A stretch of DNA of 64,000 nucleotides from Heterotrichella gracilis (GCA_032358255.1 JAULBX010011099.1:620001-684000), one strand, 5' to 3'; shown: positions 15,984 to 25,747, counted from the first letter of the stretch. The notes: generated by a model from the sequence alone, not told the origin. Program-made: numbers and translations.

Positions 15984-17003
15984 ATGACAATCTACGTAAA
16001 TGGAAAATTTTTAGGCCAGCAAAAAACGGGCACACAAGTATTTGCCTTGTCAATGCTTAAAGCCATGCGCTTGAAAAACATCCATTTTCAGATTTTAGCT
16101 CCTAAAAAAGCAGTCATCCCTGAAGAGTATTCGGGTAAAAACATCGGATTACTTACTAATTTAAATTTATGGGAGCAAATTTGTTTGCCTCTTTTTATCT
16201 TGGGCAAAAAAAATGCGCTCTTGATCAATTTTTGCAATGCCGCTCCATTAGTACTTTCAAACCAATTGGTCACCATTCACGATCTGGCTTTTGAGCAAAA
16301 AGGAATGCAGTGGTTTTCTGCTTCATTTAAGATCTGGTATCGTTTTTTGATTCCACGTATTTGCCGAAGGGCTTTGGCCGTTTTGACTGTTTCTCAATTC
16401 TCAAAAACCGAATTAATGAAGCACTATCACCTGCCCGAAGAAAAGATAAAGTTGCTTTCGAATGTATTTAATAAAATAGAAAGGATAGCCGAACGACAAA
16501 TACCTCATGATTACCTGTTCATACCGGGGGCAGATAATCCAAGAAAGAACGCTTCATTTGTTTTAGAAAACAGGGAGGTGTTAAAATCAAGGGGACTAAA
16601 ACTCGTTCTTCTCAGTTCAGGTAGTGATGTGTTTCAAAAAAAGGAGCAACTTAATGACCCTGATATTATTTATTTGAACTATGTGACGAACGATGTCTAT
16701 TACTCTTTGATAAAATATGCAAAGGCTGTTGTGTACGTATCAAAGTATGAAGGATTTGGTATTCCGGTTTTAGAAAGTTTATGCCTCAAGACACCGGTAA
16801 TTTGCAGCGATCTGATTGTTTTTAAAGAATCATTTGGTACTTTGCCACATTACCTGAGCAAGACAAATTCACTCATCACTATTTTAGATGAACTTCCAAA
16901 CAAGAGCATCAGTGATCAGGATAGCCAGACCCTAATTGAAAGGTATTTATTGGCTAATGCCGGAGAACAAATTTCAGTAACCTTAGAACCTTTTTTAAAT
17001 TGA
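15984..17003 (+). CDS. GT4 family glycosyltransferase
   Basis: 339 aa from the ATG at 15984 (MTIYVNGKFLGQQ). The frame is open upstream to a TTG at 15930, but that adds 18 hydrophobic residues unlike a GT4 start and would include the promoter. The N-terminal Rossmann half has the GT4 acceptor features (LVTIHDLAF; VLTVSQFSKTEL). The C-terminal half has the donor-site motif KYEGFGIPVLESLCLKTPVI (E-x7-E). It overlaps the next GT4 gene by 4 nt. Probable mannosyl- or rhamnosyl-type transferase acting on a lipid-linked glycan; the sugar cannot be read from sequence. Confidence 0.88.
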   Translation: MTIYVNGKFLGQQKTGTQVFALSMLKAMRLKNIHFQILAPKKAVIPEEYSGKNIGLLTNLNLWEQICLPLFILGKKNALLINFCNAAPLVLSNQLVTIHDLAFEQKGMQWFSASFKIWYRFLIPRICRRALAVLTVSQFSKTELMKHYHLPEEKIKLLSNVFNKIERIAERQIPHDYLFIPGADNPRKNASFVLENREVLKSRGLKLVLLSSGSDVFQKKEQLNDPDIIYLNYVTNDVYYSLIKYAKAVVYVSKYEGFGIPVLESLCLKTPVICSDLIVFKESFGTLPHYLSKTNSLITILDELPNKSISDQDSQTLIERYLLANAGEQISVTLEPFLN

Positions 17004-18109
17004 AAGTAGCTGTTATACACGATTGGTTCAATGAAATTGGCGGTGCCGAAAAGGTGGTTCGTGAGATACTGCTTTGTTACCCTGAGGCGGATGTCTTTTG
17101 TTTACTGGATCATTATTCGCCTGAGAACCGTGAAAAATACTTGTTAAACAAAAAAACAAAAACCAGTTTTATTCAGCATATTCCTTTTTCCAGACGGTTT
17201 TACCGATTTCTTTTTCCGCTTTTTCCAATGGCCATTGAACGTCTCAATGTTTCTGACTACGATCTCATTATTTCCTCTTCAAGTGCTGTTGCAAAAGGAG
17301 TACAGAAGCATGCAAATCAAGTGCATGTTTGTTATTGTCATAGTCCAATGCGTTATGCCTGGGACCTCAAAGAAGAATACTTAAGCGTGCCTAAAAACAA
17401 ACTGGCGCGAAAAGTGCTGAGTTATTTTCTTGATCGTATAAAGAATTGGGATTTACAAACGGTAAATCGTGTGGATTGTTTTATTGCCAATTCTGAAAAC
17501 GTTAAAATGCGCATAAAAAACAATTACGGCAGAGAGGCCAAAGTCATCTACCCACCCGTATCAATTTCAAATTTCAAGCCTATCTCAAAAAAAGAAAATT
17601 ATTATTTTGCAGCATCTCGTTTAGTTAGCTATAAAAAAACGGAGCAAATCATTAAAGCATTCGCCGATCTGCCTCACTTAAAATTAGTAGTGGCAGGTAC
17701 CGGACCAATTCTCGAGAAACTGAAAAAGATGGCCGGTCCCAATGTAGACATGTTGGGTTTTATTTCCAGTTCCGAATTGGCTGAAAGAATTGGCAAAGCC
17801 AAGGCTTTTATTGTGAATGCCAACGAAGATTTTGGAATTACGGTGGTAGAGGCACAAGCATGTGCCACCCCTATATTAGCGCCTTACTTGGGTGGTTATA
17901 AAGAAACAGTGACCGAAAAAACAGGCATCTTTTTTCAAACACAATGTTCTGAAGATATTGTGAAAGTGGTTCAAGAATTTGAATCGGGGGCTGTGCAATT
18001 TAACGAGCATGATTTTATGTTGAATATTAAAAAGTTTGACCGATCATGTTTTCAAGAAGAATTTAAAAAATTCACCTCAGATTGTTATCAAAAGTACGGC
18101 AAAGCATGA
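17000..18109 (+). CDS. GT4 family glycosyltransferase (WbaZ/mannosyltransferase-like)
   Basis: 369 aa starting at a TTG inside a TTGA stop-start overlap with the preceding gene; MKVAVIHDWFNEIGGAEKVV is the canonical opening of this family, so the start is firm despite the rare codon. Other motifs are VCYCHSPMRYAWDL (acceptor side), FAASRLVSYKKTEQIIKAF, and NANEDFGITVVEAQACATPILAP (E-x7-E). The 3' end overlaps the next gene by 4 nt. Part of the surface-glycan assembly arm. Confidence 0.9.
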   Translation: MKVAVIHDWFNEIGGAEKVVREILLCYPEADVFCLLDHYSPENREKYLLNKKTKTSFIQHIPFSRRFYRFLFPLFPMAIERLNVSDYDLIISSSSAVAKGVQKHANQVHVCYCHSPMRYAWDLKEEYLSVPKNKLARKVLSYFLDRIKNWDLQTVNRVDCFIANSENVKMRIKNNYGREAKVIYPPVSISNFKPISKKENYYFAASRLVSYKKTEQIIKAFADLPHLKLVVAGTGPILEKLKKMAGPNVDMLGFISSSELAERIGKAKAFIVNANEDFGITVVEAQACATPILAPYLGGYKETVTEKTGIFFQTQCSEDIVKVVQEFESGAVQFNEHDFMLNIKKFDRSCFQEEFKKFTSDCYQKYGKA

Positions 18110-19344
18110 ATAAGCCTTTTACATATAAACTAACGGGCTTTAAGAATGCTTTTTTCTTAATGCTTTTTTCTTTTCCGGTTTTACCGATCAAAGGAACGCA
18201 TTTGATCTTTATGCTCTATGCCTTATTGGTACTGGTTCTTTTTGTAACAGAAAAACAAAAAATAAATCCAAAGATATTTATCAGTTACGGATTACTCAGT
18301 CTCATTGCCGTGCCCTATCTTCTCGAACTTATTCTGTTCCCTTCTAACCAAATCATGCAATTTGAGACAGAAAAAAAATTACTTTTTTTAATTGCACCAT
18401 TTATTTTTTATGCGGATTCAACTTTACGCGAAAAAAATAATCTCAGGCTAGTACCAATAATTTTTATCTTGAGTGTTTCGATGCTTTCATTGCTTTCTCT
18501 GTTTTTTTTAATTATTAATGGAAATTTGTTCAGCAATCCATCTAATGCCGATTATGCTTTTCAGTTGCGACTTTCTTTCGAAACATTCTCGGGCTTACAT
18601 CCCAGTTATTATGGTTTGTTTAGCACAACGGCCATTTTATGGATCCTGAGCTTTTATAACAAGTATTCCCTAGCATACAAACGATTATGGATGATATGTC
18701 TTGTTTTTTTGATCCTGCTAAATGTCCTGGTAGCTTCAAAAATGGCTTTGATCATTTTAATCACAGGGATCATTGGACTCATACTTAAATTCGCTGACAG
18801 TAAAAATAAAAAGTGGGCCTATGTGTTCATGATTCTCATTACAGCGGCGCTTGGATTTTTTTTCATTCCATCTCTTCACAATCGTTTTAATGAATTTCGT
18901 GCCTTTTTTATACAGACAAACACCGATAACACCTTGCTTGAACGAATGCTTATTTTTAATTGCAATAAATCTATTTTTATGACTGATATTTTTTTTGGCA
19001 GTGGAAGTCGCAATACACAAGCCTTGTTGGATTATTGTTATACCTGGTGTGGTTATCACAAAGGAGCGCTGATCCATTTAAATTCGCACAATCAATATTT
19101 TACCTTCGCCTTAAATTACGGCATCCTTTATTTGATGATGTTTGTCGGATTCATGGTGTATTTGTACATTAAAAGCAAAGCATCCATCTTGTCAATTATA
19201 TTTTGGTTTGCAGCGGCGATCATGATGCTGAGCGAATCGATGTTAGAAAGGCAAATGGGCATTTATTATTTTTTATTTTTCGCTCTTTTTTTTCTGTCTA
19301 CCTCTTTTTCGAACCAAAAGCTAATGGATTCTAAGGGTATTTAA
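18106..19344 (+). CDS. O-antigen ligase/polymerase-like membrane protein (Wzy_C/WaaL family)
   Basis: 412 aa from ATG 18106 in an ATGA overlap; a TTG 24 nt upstream is less likely. About ten membrane helices are separated by one larger extracytoplasmic loop (about 255-325) that contains SGSRNTQALLDYCYTW and HLNSHNQYFTFALNYG. This matches the His-containing loop of the O-antigen ligase/polymerase superfamily. It either polymerises repeat units or attaches the finished glycan to an acceptor in the periplasm. With an ABC exporter in the same locus, ligation is the better guess. Confidence 0.82.
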   Translation: MNKPFTYKLTGFKNAFFLMLFSFPVLPIKGTHLIFMLYALLVLVLFVTEKQKINPKIFISYGLLSLIAVPYLLELILFPSNQIMQFETEKKLLFLIAPFIFYADSTLREKNNLRLVPIIFILSVSMLSLLSLFFLIINGNLFSNPSNADYAFQLRLSFETFSGLHPSYYGLFSTTAILWILSFYNKYSLAYKRLWMICLVFLILLNVLVASKMALIILITGIIGLILKFADSKNKKWAYVFMILITAALGFFFIPSLHNRFNEFRAFFIQTNTDNTLLERMLIFNCNKSIFMTDIFFGSGSRNTQALLDYCYTWCGYHKGALIHLNSHNQYFTFALNYGILYLMMFVGFMVYLYIKSKASILSIIFWFAAAIMMLSESMLERQMGIYYFLFFALFFLSTSFSNQKLMDSKGI

Positions 19345-20184
19345 ATGGAGCTCATCAGAAACATAGCAATTAAAGGCTCAGCCAATAAAACGATTCTACT
19401 CGATCTGTTTTATCTTAAAAACGAAACAGCGAAGCCGATTGTTATTTTTTGCCATGGATTTAAAGGATTTAAAGATTGGGGGCATTTTAATAAAATGGCA
19501 GAGCGCTTTGCCGAAGAGGGATGCCTGTTTGTAAAATTTAATTTTTCACACAACGGAACAACTGTGGAAGACCCCTTGAACTTTGGTGATCTGGAAACAT
19601 TTGGGAATAATAATTTTACCAAGGAACTGGAAGATCTGAAACTGGTGATAGATTGGCTTTTGAATAATTCTGAATTAAAAAAGGAGATGGATCCTGACAA
19701 GTTAGGATTATTGGGCCACAGCAGGGGAGGGGCCATTGCCATTATTAAAGCAAGTGAAGATGAACGGGTTAAAAAATTAGTCACCTGGGCGGCTGTGAGT
19801 AATATAACCGATCGAAACAAAAAAAGAACCATCGAAACCTGGCAAAGAGATGGTGTTATCTATGCAAAAAACGCGCGTACCAAACAGGACATGCCTTTGT
19901 ATTATCAGTTTTACGAGGATCAACAAAAGAATAAAGAACGTTTGAACGTTAATCACGCCGTAAAACGACTGAAAATTCCTTTTTTAATTATTCATGGAAC
20001 GAACGATACTGCGGTAAACTATACCGATGCTTTAGAAATAAAACGAAGCGCCTCACAAGCAAATCTTTTAACTATAGAGGATGGCGATCATACTTTCGGA
20101 GTAAAACATCCATTCACCGAAAATCAATTGCCTGAACAGGCAGAAGAGGTGCTTGTTAAAACCATTCGTTTTTTTATGAGTTAA
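19345..20184 (+). CDS. Alpha/beta hydrolase (serine hydrolase)
   Basis: 279 aa, starting immediately after the stop of the ligase-like gene. Alpha/beta hydrolase fold with oxyanion strand VIFCHGFKGFKDW (about 30-42), nucleophile elbow LGHSRGGAIAI (Ser about 132), acid in IIHGTNDTAVN and His in EDGDHTFGV. No signal peptide, so cytoplasmic. The substrate is unknown; the location suggests an acyl or sugar ester linked to the polysaccharide locus, although dienelactone-hydrolase-like housekeeping roles are also possible. Confidence 0.85.
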   Translation: MELIRNIAIKGSANKTILLDLFYLKNETAKPIVIFCHGFKGFKDWGHFNKMAERFAEEGCLFVKFNFSHNGTTVEDPLNFGDLETFGNNNFTKELEDLKLVIDWLLNNSELKKEMDPDKLGLLGHSRGGAIAIIKASEDERVKKLVTWAAVSNITDRNKKRTIETWQRDGVIYAKNARTKQDMPLYYQFYEDQQKNKERLNVNHAVKRLKIPFLIIHGTNDTAVNYTDALEIKRSASQANLLTIEDGDHTFGVKHPFTENQLPEQAEEVLVKTIRFFMS

Positions 20185-20323
20185 TGAGTCTCAATGTTAC
20201 TTCCCGTAGGCTTGACAATACACTGAAAATCCAGGAATCCTTTCATGTCTTCTTAACTCGAAATAACGGACTCTTTACAAAAAATAACTTTTGTCCCCTC
20301 TTAATTATTAAGACCTTTATCTC

Positions 20324-20662
20324 ATGAATTGGAAGACACTTAACTCTCAGGCTCAACTCGCAGAAATTAATGAGCTGTCAAAATCGAAATCAGTATTAAT
20401 TTTGAAACATAGCACTCGCTGTAGCATTAGTAGCGCAGCACTTAGCCGATTGGAAAGAAACTGGAAGGAAGAGAATGAAACAGTGATCGAACCTTTTTAT
20501 TTGGATCTTTTGGCTCATAGAGATATATCGAATGCCATTGCTTCACACTATCATGTTGAACACGAATCTCCCCAAGCGCTTTTAATTAAAGAGGGGAAAT
20601 GTGTGTTTTCTCAAACCCACATGGGTATTAATGTGGCCGATCTTCTGCAAAAAGCGAGTTAA
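20324..20662 (+). CDS. ytxJ: Bacillithiol-system redox protein YtxJ (DUF2847)
   Basis: 112 aa thioredoxin-like fold. The family core ILKHSTRCSISSAALSRLE carries a single Cys in the position of the thioredoxin active site, consistent with monothiol bacilliredoxin-like chemistry. FYLDLLAHRDISNAIA and ESPQALLIKEG match the remaining conserved blocks. YtxJ proteins are linked to bacillithiol, which several Bacteroidota make. Monocistronic in this window, after 139 bp without a gene. Confidence 0.88.
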   Translation: MNWKTLNSQAQLAEINELSKSKSVLILKHSTRCSISSAALSRLERNWKEENETVIEPFYLDLLAHRDISNAIASHYHVEHESPQALLIKEGKCVFSQTHMGINVADLLQKAS

Positions 20663-20824
20663 CAAATCTAAGTCCCCCCTTTTTTTAGAAGCATTCACCC
20701 TACAAATGGTCTGCTTAAAGTTATTTCATTCTTTTTTAGCCCCAACTTAAAAGTCAAAATAACAATTCAACTAACTATTTCTACAACTCATAGGTTTTTC
20801 GTTTAGATAGAGATCCAAACGCGG

Positions 20825-20832
20825 TAGTTTTG
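20825..20832 (+). promoter_or_regulatory. -7 promoter box (TAGTTTTG) of the TonB receptor
   Basis: Exact TAnnTTTG match 18 bp before the ATG at 20851. It overlaps an upstream in-frame TTG and so helps rule that TTG out as the start. Confidence 0.5.
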
Positions 20833-20850
20833 ACCCATAATCAAATCTAC

Positions 20851-23217
20851 ATGAAAAAATTAATGACCATCAGTTTAGTGTTTCTAACTTTTTTAGTTAG
20901 TGCACAAAGTCCAACACAAACCATTCGCGGTACTGTGATCGATAAAGAATCTCAATCTCAAATTCCCGGAGTAAGTATTGTTTTGTTGGGAAGTAATCCA
21001 ATAAAAGGCTCTATGAGCGATGCGAACGGACGATTCAAATTGAATGAAGTATCAGTTGGACGTTATGACATTAAGATCACCTACTTAGGATATAAGGAAA
21101 TTGTTTTATCCAATGTAGTGGTTACCGCCGGTAAAGAGGTTGTACTCGAAATTGGCATGGAAGAAAACATTGCCGCTTTAGATGAAGTGGTCATTGCCGG
21201 AAGCAAAAAAAATGAAACGCAAAACGAACTCACCTCTGTAAGTGGTCGTTCTTTTTCAATGGAAGAAGTGAACCGTTATGCCGGTGGCCGATCAGATCCT
21301 GCCCGTTTAGCGGCTAATTTTGCCGGTGTTAGTTCTCCCGATGATTCACGCAACGACCTTGTTATACGGGGTAATTCACCGGTTGGCGTTTTATGGCGAA
21401 TTGAAGGTCTAAACATTCCTAATCCCAATCACTTTTCAACGATTGGAACCACAGGCGGTCCGGTGAGTGCCATAAATACTAACGTACTAAAGAATTCTGA
21501 TTTTTTTACCTCTGCTTTTCCTGCCGAATATGGTAATGCCAACGCAGGGGTTTTTGATCTGGGATTTAGAAATGGTAATTCAGAAAAACGCGAACATACC
21601 ATTCAATTAGGTGCCTTAACCGGCTTAGAAGCTATGACAGAAGGACCAATCAATAAAACAAAAGGTTCATCTTATTTAATAGCATACCGATATTCTTTCA
21701 CCGGACTGGCTCAACAAATAGGTATTCCTATTGGAACCAGCGCAACACCTCAATACCAGGATATCTCATTTAAAATAAATTCAGGAACAAGTAAGCTTGG
21801 TAAATTTACCTTGTTTGGTTTGGCCGGAAGAAGTAAAATTGATTTTTTACACAATGAGATCGATACCACTGACTTATTCGCCGATCCAAAAAAAGATAGT
21901 TATTTTGGAAGTGATATTGGTTTGATCGGCTTAAAACATTTTATTAAAGTGGGATCGCGATCTTACTTCAATACGGTGTTGGGCGCATCGTATGCTGCCT
22001 CTACTTATGTGGAAGATACCGTTTCAGTTTTGGATGAATCAACTGTTACGACATTAGAAAACACCACCAAACGCCTCAACTATTCTGTGAATACATCCTT
22101 TAACACAAAAGTAAATGCGCGTTTATTTACAAAGTTCGGTCTCATTGGTGAACTCTTCAATCTCAATTTATTTTACCGCGACCGCAATTACACACCTTAT
22201 TGGCTTCAAATATGGGACACTCAAGATTACACCAGTTTATTTCAGGCATATGCTCATGCGAAATACAACCTGAATGATAAACTTACTTTTAATGTTGGTC
22301 TACATAGTCAGTATTTGACCTACACAAAATCGGTTTCTCTTGAACCGCGGGTAGGCATCAAATATCAATTGAACAGAAGAAACGGCTTCAGCGCCGGATA
22401 CGGAATGCACAGTCAAACTCAACCTACCGATGTATATTTTTACCGCACACAAAACAACGATGGTTCATATTCTGAAACAAATAAAGATCTTGATTTTACC
22501 CGAAGTCAACACCTGGTACTAGGTTACGATCTTTTGCCGGCAAGCGATTGGCGCGTGAAAACAGAGGTTTATTACCAAATGCTGAACAATGTTCCCGTAA
22601 CTATTCAGCCCGGAAGTTTCTCTATGCTGAATGCAGGCGCTAGTTTTCAACCGAATGAAGTAGGGAATTTACAGAATGCAGGAAGCGGCACCAACTATGG
22701 TTTGGAATTAACGATCGAAAAGTTTTTCAGCAATGGCTATTACGGCCTTATGACAGGAACAATTTATGATTCCAAATACAAAGGAAGTGATGGGATTGAA
22801 CGTAATACAGCCTTTAACGGATCCTACGTGTATAATGTTCTCCTTGGAAAAGAAATTAAATTGGGCAAAGAAAAAAGAAACGCCATGACCTTTGATGTGA
22901 AGATGACAAGTGCAGGAGGTCGTTATTACACGCCGGTTGATCTCGATGCATCCATTGCAGCCGGACAAGAAGTGCTCAAGGGTGATGCCTATGCGTTTTC
23001 TGAAAGAAATCCTGATTTTTTCAGACTGGATGTAAAGACCGGTATCACCTTTAATTCAAAGACCAGAAAATTGTCTCAATCGCTGATGTTTGATATTCAA
23101 AACGTGACCAACCATAAAAATGTGTTTGCCCAACGATACAATACCACTACAAAAACAGTAAGCACGGTTTATCAAATAGGCTTCTTTCCAAATTTTATTT
23201 ACAAAGTTCAGTTTTAA
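20851..23217 (+). CDS. TonB-dependent receptor with carboxypeptidase-regulatory N-terminus
   Basis: 788 aa from ATG 20851. Signal peptide (1-19), carboxypeptidase-D regulatory-like beta domain (about 22-105, IRGTVIDKESQSQIPGVSI), plug domain (about 120-240, LVIRGNSPVGVLWRIEGLNIPNPN), and a beta-barrel ending in an aromatic residue (FIYKVQF). No SusD partner follows, so it is probably not a Sus-type glycan importer. The receptor sits in front of a quinone reductase and a LytS/LytTR pair; the substrate is unknown. Confidence 0.9.
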   Translation: MKKLMTISLVFLTFLVSAQSPTQTIRGTVIDKESQSQIPGVSIVLLGSNPIKGSMSDANGRFKLNEVSVGRYDIKITYLGYKEIVLSNVVVTAGKEVVLEIGMEENIAALDEVVIAGSKKNETQNELTSVSGRSFSMEEVNRYAGGRSDPARLAANFAGVSSPDDSRNDLVIRGNSPVGVLWRIEGLNIPNPNHFSTIGTTGGPVSAINTNVLKNSDFFTSAFPAEYGNANAGVFDLGFRNGNSEKREHTIQLGALTGLEAMTEGPINKTKGSSYLIAYRYSFTGLAQQIGIPIGTSATPQYQDISFKINSGTSKLGKFTLFGLAGRSKIDFLHNEIDTTDLFADPKKDSYFGSDIGLIGLKHFIKVGSRSYFNTVLGASYAASTYVEDTVSVLDESTVTTLENTTKRLNYSVNTSFNTKVNARLFTKFGLIGELFNLNLFYRDRNYTPYWLQIWDTQDYTSLFQAYAHAKYNLNDKLTFNVGLHSQYLTYTKSVSLEPRVGIKYQLNRRNGFSAGYGMHSQTQPTDVYFYRTQNNDGSYSETNKDLDFTRSQHLVLGYDLLPASDWRVKTEVYYQMLNNVPVTIQPGSFSMLNAGASFQPNEVGNLQNAGSGTNYGLELTIEKFFSNGYYGLMTGTIYDSKYKGSDGIERNTAFNGSYVYNVLLGKEIKLGKEKRNAMTFDVKMTSAGGRYYTPVDLDASIAAGQEVLKGDAYAFSERNPDFFRLDVKTGITFNSKTRKLSQSLMFDIQNVTNHKNVFAQRYNTTTKTVSTVYQIGFFPNFIYKVQF

Positions 23218-23218
23218 T

Positions 23219-23797
23219 ATGAAAACCATTTTAGTGATCAATGCACATCCAAAACCCGGCAGTTATTGTTCTGCACTGGCTCAATCTTATGCAAAAGGTG
23301 CCTCTTTGACCGGTCATCATACCTTGTTACTTAATTTGTATGAACTAGAGTTTAATTATGATCAGTTAAATGGATTAAACCAAAATCAGGAATTAGAAAC
23401 TGATTTGAAACATGCGCAAGATAAATTAAAGTGGGCCAATCATATTGTCATTGTTCATCCTGTATGGTGGGGGTCGGTACCGGCTATTCTCAAAGGTTTT
23501 TTTGACAGGATCTTATTATCTGGTTTCGCGTTTAAATATCATCAAAAAGGACCATGGTGGGATAAATTATTAGCCGGAAGATCGGCCAGGATCATTTACA
23601 CTTCTGATTCACCTTCCTGGTTCTATAAATGGTTGATGAAAGAACCTTCCGTTAAACAAGTGAAAGAACGTACCTTGGAGTTTTGTGGCATAAAACCCGT
23701 GAAACTAACATCCATCGGCAATCTGAGGTTTTTAAACGAAACACAAAGACTGAACTGGCTTTCTAAAATTGAACAGCTGGGTAAAACAGGTCTCTAA
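23219..23797 (+). CDS. NAD(P)H quinone oxidoreductase, flavodoxin-like fold
   Basis: 192 aa Flavodoxin_2 family (MdaB/KefF relatives). FMN-binding opening ILVINAHPKPGSYCSALAQ and the second phosphate/flavin loop VIVHPVWWGSVPAILKGFFDRIL are both intact, as is GFAFKY. It would reduce quinones by two electrons using NAD(P)H. The start is one base after the TonB receptor stop, so the two are probably cotranscribed. Confidence 0.9.
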   Translation: MKTILVINAHPKPGSYCSALAQSYAKGASLTGHHTLLLNLYELEFNYDQLNGLNQNQELETDLKHAQDKLKWANHIVIVHPVWWGSVPAILKGFFDRILLSGFAFKYHQKGPWWDKLLAGRSARIIYTSDSPSWFYKWLMKEPSVKQVKERTLEFCGIKPVKLTSIGNLRFLNETQRLNWLSKIEQLGKTGL

Positions 23798-23817
23798 AAA
23801 ATATTCTTTACTTTTAC

Positions 23818-24843
23818 ATGATGCGGAAAAATAAAAAACGATTTATTTATATGTTACTGGCTGGAATCTTAATTGCCATCCTAATATCTAAATTGATGCC
23901 TCATGACCCACAAAGCGATCATAATGAAGTATACGATTATTTCATAGCCATATTTATCACCTTCCTGGTATGGGAAGGAAATTTACGAATAGATGAAAAA
24001 CTGAATCAGAAAATTCCTTGGATAACACGTCCTGGTTACAGACTCTTAGTTCAGTTTGTTATTTCACTGGTGTTTTCGGCGGCAGGGGTTTATTTGCCAA
24101 TGAAAATATTCAACACCTTTGTTTGTATTATTCCTCCTGAAAGAGAAATGATCTTAAATTTTATGAGTCTGGGTGTTGGTTTAATCGTTTCTGTGATTAT
24201 TTTAACCTTTGAGATAAGCGGTCAGTTTTTTAGAAATTGGAAAGACTCACTGGTGCAGATTGAACATTACAAAACAGAGAACATGCGGGCGCAATTGCTC
24301 AATCTCAAAAATCAGATCAATCCTCATTTTTTATTCAATAACATGAGTGTATTGTCTTCACTGGTATACAAGGATCAAGATAAGGCGGTGGATTTTATCA
24401 ATCAATTATCCAAAGTGTACCGGTATCTCTTGGAGAATCACAATAACGAACTGGTAGACCTCAAAAAGGAATTAGAGTTTGTAGATGCCTATATCTTTTT
24501 GCTTCAAATTCGATTCGATAAAAATATTCAATTTGAAATTAATATACCTGAAGATCGGCATTCTTTGTTACTGCCACCAATGTCCTTGCAAATGCTTATT
24601 GAAAACGCCATTAAACACAATGTGGTTTCTGAAGAGTCGCCACTGAGTATCACATTGAGTGTTGAAGGAAACAAACTAGTTGTATGTAATTCTATCCATT
24701 TAAGAACGGTAGTAGAAGAGAGTACTAAAACCGGTTTAAAAAACATTAAAGACCGATACCGTTTCTTTTCGAGTGAAGAGCCGGAAATACTTGAAACCAA
24801 ACAGTCTTTTTGTGTGAAGCTTCCTTTATTAAAAAAACAATGA
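23818..24843 (+). CDS. LytS/YehU-type membrane histidine kinase
   Basis: 341 aa. Four membrane helices (about 10-28, 40-56, 73-93, 108-132) precede a short coiled coil and the His_kinase domain (PF06580 type), with the phospho-acceptor His in LKNQINPHFLFNNMSVLSSLVY (about 168), followed by the ATPase N box LIENAIKHNVV. The G boxes are short, as usual in this family. Its stop overlaps the LytTR regulator start by 4 nt (ATGA), which marks a cognate pair. Confidence 0.92.
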   Translation: MMRKNKKRFIYMLLAGILIAILISKLMPHDPQSDHNEVYDYFIAIFITFLVWEGNLRIDEKLNQKIPWITRPGYRLLVQFVISLVFSAAGVYLPMKIFNTFVCIIPPEREMILNFMSLGVGLIVSVIILTFEISGQFFRNWKDSLVQIEHYKTENMRAQLLNLKNQINPHFLFNNMSVLSSLVYKDQDKAVDFINQLSKVYRYLLENHNNELVDLKKELEFVDAYIFLLQIRFDKNIQFEINIPEDRHSLLLPPMSLQMLIENAIKHNVVSEESPLSITLSVEGNKLVVCNSIHLRTVVEESTKTGLKNIKDRYRFFSSEEPEILETKQSFCVKLPLLKKQ

Positions 24844-25592
24844 AAGCCATTATTATTGAAGACGAAAAACTATCGGCAGAGCATTTACAGACGCTGTTAA
24901 AAAAGATCGATCCAAAGATCGAAATTGTAGCGCGTTTTGATTCTGTGAAAAAAAGTGTGGAAGAATTCAACAAAGGCTTAACTGCCGATCTGCTCTTTGT
25001 AGATATTCATCTGGCTGATGGTTTGAGTTTCGATATTTTTTCTAAAACCAACATCAATGTACCCATCATTTTTACAACAGCTTTCGATGAGTATGCCATT
25101 CAGGCTTTTAAAGTAAACAGCATCGATTATTTATTAAAACCGATTGGAATAGCCGATCTTAAAACAGCTCTAGAAAAATTTAAACAGATAAGCACGAAAA
25201 ATCAGACTGCCATCATTGAAAATATTAACCAGGCTTATCAAAATTTTAGTAAACAATTCAAGAATCGCTTTATGGTAAAAATTGGCGACACCATTTCTTC
25301 CATTAAAACCGACGATATTTCTTATTTTATTTCAGAGGATGGACTTGTATTATTAGTGAGTGGATCAAAACGCTATATCATCGATTATACCCTCGATGCA
25401 CTGGAAACGATGATCTCACCGGATACATTTTTCAGGATCAACCGCAAAATAATTCTTCACATTTCGGCCATAACAAAAGTAAGTTCTTATTTTAACGGAC
25501 GCCTAAAAATACACTCAGAGTCGCTAAACGAAGACGATAGCATTGTAAGTCGTGAACGAGTGAGTGATTTTAAAGAATGGCTCGATAAATAA
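24840..25592 (+). CDS. LytTR-type response regulator
   Basis: 250 aa from ATG 24840 (MKAIIIEDEKLS); the open frame upstream belongs to the kinase. Receiver domain with EDE acidic cluster, phospho-acceptor Asp in LLFVDIHLADG and Lys in YLLKPIG. C-terminal LytTR DNA-binding domain (about 145-245; FMVKIGDTISSIKTDDISYF, FFRINRKIILHISAI). Partner of the kinase just upstream. Targets may include the TonB receptor, but this is only inferred from proximity. Confidence 0.93.
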   Translation: MKAIIIEDEKLSAEHLQTLLKKIDPKIEIVARFDSVKKSVEEFNKGLTADLLFVDIHLADGLSFDIFSKTNINVPIIFTTAFDEYAIQAFKVNSIDYLLKPIGIADLKTALEKFKQISTKNQTAIIENINQAYQNFSKQFKNRFMVKIGDTISSIKTDDISYFISEDGLVLLVSGSKRYIIDYTLDALETMISPDTFFRINRKIILHISAITKVSSYFNGRLKIHSESLNEDDSIVSRERVSDFKEWLDK

Positions 25593-25739
25593 ATCTTTCT
25601 TTTTTTTGACGAATTTATTTAGGAGTTCGTCTAAATTTTCTCCGTGAAATATATGCTAATGCGCCTATTTCCAGCACATTAGAACAATGCAAGCGGTTTC
25701 TCTTCACGAATCTTAACGTTTATTTCAAGGTGATTTTCA

Positions 25740-25747
25740 TACCTTTG
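25740..25747 (+). promoter_or_regulatory. -7 promoter box (TACCTTTG)
   Basis: Exact TAnnTTTG match 37 bp before the ATG of the 85-aa gene; no -33 TTG at the ideal spacing. Confidence 0.4.

Noticed and set aside
20830-20850. TTG start at 20830 for the TonB receptor
   Set aside because: It falls inside the TAGTTTTG promoter box; ATG 20851 opens a standard signal peptide.
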